A stretch of 64,000 nt of DNA from NCBI GenBank assembly GCA_947034885.2, contig OX344751.2, positions 15,562,001 through 15,626,000 of the forward strand, read 5' to 3'. Below the pieces are notes generated by a model that had not been told where the DNA came from, searched no databases, and saw only the letters and a list, made by a program, of their open reading frames with translations. Shown piece after piece: positions 62,716 through 64,000 of this stretch; the stretch's first letter is position 1, and every line of letters begins with the position of its first letter. The position numbers were made by a program, and so were the translations under genes. Source of the stretch: Thuidium tamariscinum (taxonomy: Eukaryota > Streptophyta > Bryopsida > Hypnales > Thuidiaceae).

Positions 62716-64000
62716 TTAGTCCCGAAGGTCATGCGCCAGAACGGCGAAGTCGCTCGCAGTAGCCGGCTCCAAGTTTGCCATCGCCACCATGTGCCCTTCG
62801 CCACGAGAGCTCGGAACGATGAACACTAGCCCATCCCACGCACCCATGGTGTTCCTCGTTGAGAGACCCGGAAGTCCAAACCCGAAGTCCAGCTCGTAAA
62901 ACGGGAACCGCACGAGGTACGAAACCCCGCATTCCGTACCCAGACCCAGCGGCTTCGGCACAAACAAGCTTTCCCCTTCTTTTACCGACGCAAAACAATC
63001 CACCATGCCCTGGAACCACTCTCCTGACACAAAAGCAATCGCATCATGAATCAAGCTCGCGGTGGCGCCAATGGGCTCATTGAGAAGTTCCTTCACAGTT
63101 GTAATGGTGGGCGTCGTGCCCGTGACGTTGCCGAAGTAGCCGTCTGGCAAGGAGCACTTCTTCCGGCCTTCCATTATCACCCACAGCCGCACCCGTGCGT
63201 CGCTGGGAAGCTTTCGAGCTCGGACTATCGTGCGCCACAAATGGGTCGAGAGGCAGTCGGCTCTGGTGAGATTAGGATTAGGGCTTCGAAGGTGCGTAAT
63301 CTCGTCCTTTGTGAACTCTACTACCTGGGTGGTGATTTGCTTTGGCTTCGGTTTGGCGTTAGAATTCAGTTTAGCTTCCGGTGGAGTTGTTGCGGAGGAG
63401 AGGTTTGACTGCTGAGACGCGGCAATGCGAGCACCTGGTGAAAAGGCTACTCCGTCGGCGATGTCGACCGGGACAAGAGGATCTCGTGGCTTCACAAGCT
63501 CTCGTCGGTGATCTGGCAGGAGTGAAACTGGTAGTCCTCGTGCGATCTCGGACCACGATTTCATGAAGTGGAAACCGGACCGTCCATCAGCTACTCCGTG
63601 GGACCAATTGACTGCTAAAGAGATACCCCCACATTTGAAGTGCGTTACCTTCAACAACAACACTCTCGGTTATCATCACGACACTGATGTTGCAAACAAT
63701 GGAAGAGAAATTGCAGAGTAGAAATTAGGGTGTAAGTCTTCAAGCTCCAAGCAATCACAAACGCCTTGCATTTAGTGAAGAAATGCCACATCGTGGCTCC
63801 TGAAGTGTTACCTGGCTAGTGGCAGCTTGCTTGTACTAAAGAAATGTCACATCATGGAGCCCTAAACTCTCATGGGTTACCTGGATAATGAGGGCGGGAA
63901 GGCCAGTGGCGATCTCAGGCAAAACAGGGTAATTCTCAAACCCCGCAGCAGCGAGTCCTGACAGCAACGGCACAGGCTGAAAATCCTCCGTCCCGAGCTC
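62716..64000 (-). CDS. BAHD acyltransferase, shikimate hydroxycinnamoyltransferase (HCT)-like, 5' end outside window
   Basis: BAHD enzymes move an acyl group from acyl-CoA to an alcohol or amine; HCT makes p-coumaroyl-shikimate for lignin or phenolic-ester synthesis in the cytosol. The exon at 64000-63881 reads ...AAAGFENYPVLPEIATGLPA-LIIQ and joins in phase 0 across a 232-bp GT-AG intron (63880-63649) to VTHFKCGGISLAVNW in the exon at 63648-62716. Visible residues are the catalytic HXXXD as HGVAD (63600-63586) and the structural DFGWG as DFGFG (about 62889-62875), followed by the FIVPSSRG region and a normal C-terminus. 350 residues are present, and about 80-100 should lie upstream. Exact substrate cannot be read from sequence; HCT, HCT-like or another clade are all possible. 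GC-rich coding sequence contrasts with the AT-rich flanks. Confidence 0.88.

Noticed and set aside
63649..63663. BAHD exon starting with MLLLK at 63663
   Set aside because: The AG acceptor at 63650-63649 and phase-0 joining to LIIQ|VTHFKCGG give the conserved family sequence; the upstream LLLK is intron.

Overview
The window looks like nuclear DNA of a land plant. It holds three recognisable plant genes with GT-AG introns, set in very AT-rich, repeat-filled intergenic DNA. The clade cannot be fixed from this sequence alone. Compact, intron-poor genes next to large AT-rich tracts full of short non-autonomous transposons would fit a seed-free plant such as a moss, but that is inference.

Genes. 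(1) 2111-4581 (+) is a complete SEC15 exocyst subunit gene with two coding exons and 791 residues. (2) 13574-17891 (-) is a complete ACL5-type thermospermine synthase gene. I resolved nine coding exons that join without a frameshift into 331 residues. (3) 62716-64000 (-) is the 3' part of an HCT-like BAHD acyltransferase with one intron, cut by the window edge. Exocytosis, vascular-type polyamine synthesis and phenolic ester formation are unrelated pathways, so nothing suggests co-regulation. Weaker coding remnants lie at 50801-52282 (possibly a transposon-associated or captured gene interrupted by LTR-like DNA), 54509-54830 (-), 55094-55590 (+) and 39754-39862 (-).

Intergenic DNA. Much of the rest is nested miniature DNA transposons. 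The main group (families A to E and N here) has ends reading TTAA-CCCYT... and ...ARGGG-TTAA. In three places an element sits inside another repeat with an exact TTAA on each side, and in one of them an uninterrupted paralogous copy shows the empty site. This is the signature of piggyBac-type transposition, which is seldom reported in plants. A second group (families F and I, a 988-bp foldback, and a 1.16-kb Stowaway-like element) is flanked by TA dinucleotides, as in Tc1/mariner. A third group (J1, K1) has CACTA ends and 3-bp target duplications. There are also tRNA-derived SINE-like heads, a near-perfect 105-bp-arm palindrome, about 180-bp tandem repeats, and inverted-repeat families G, H, M and P.

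Layout. 1-1436 nested TTAA elements; 1437-4600 SEC15; 5494-9128 foldback and mariner-like elements; 9129-13573 AT-rich DNA with little recognised; 13574-19263 ACL5 and its leader; 20300-30621 dense nested elements with a GC-rich patch at 26740-27010; 30622-39750 AT-rich repeats; 40377-50032 the densest nested block; 50600-55600 SINE, LTR-like DNA and gene remnants; 56744-61970 more repeats around a low-repeat stretch (58600-60150); 62716-64000 BAHD gene. No rRNA, intact tRNA, CRISPR or organelle-derived block was seen. Family letters are labels made up for this window. All similarity statements come from reading by eye, not from alignment.
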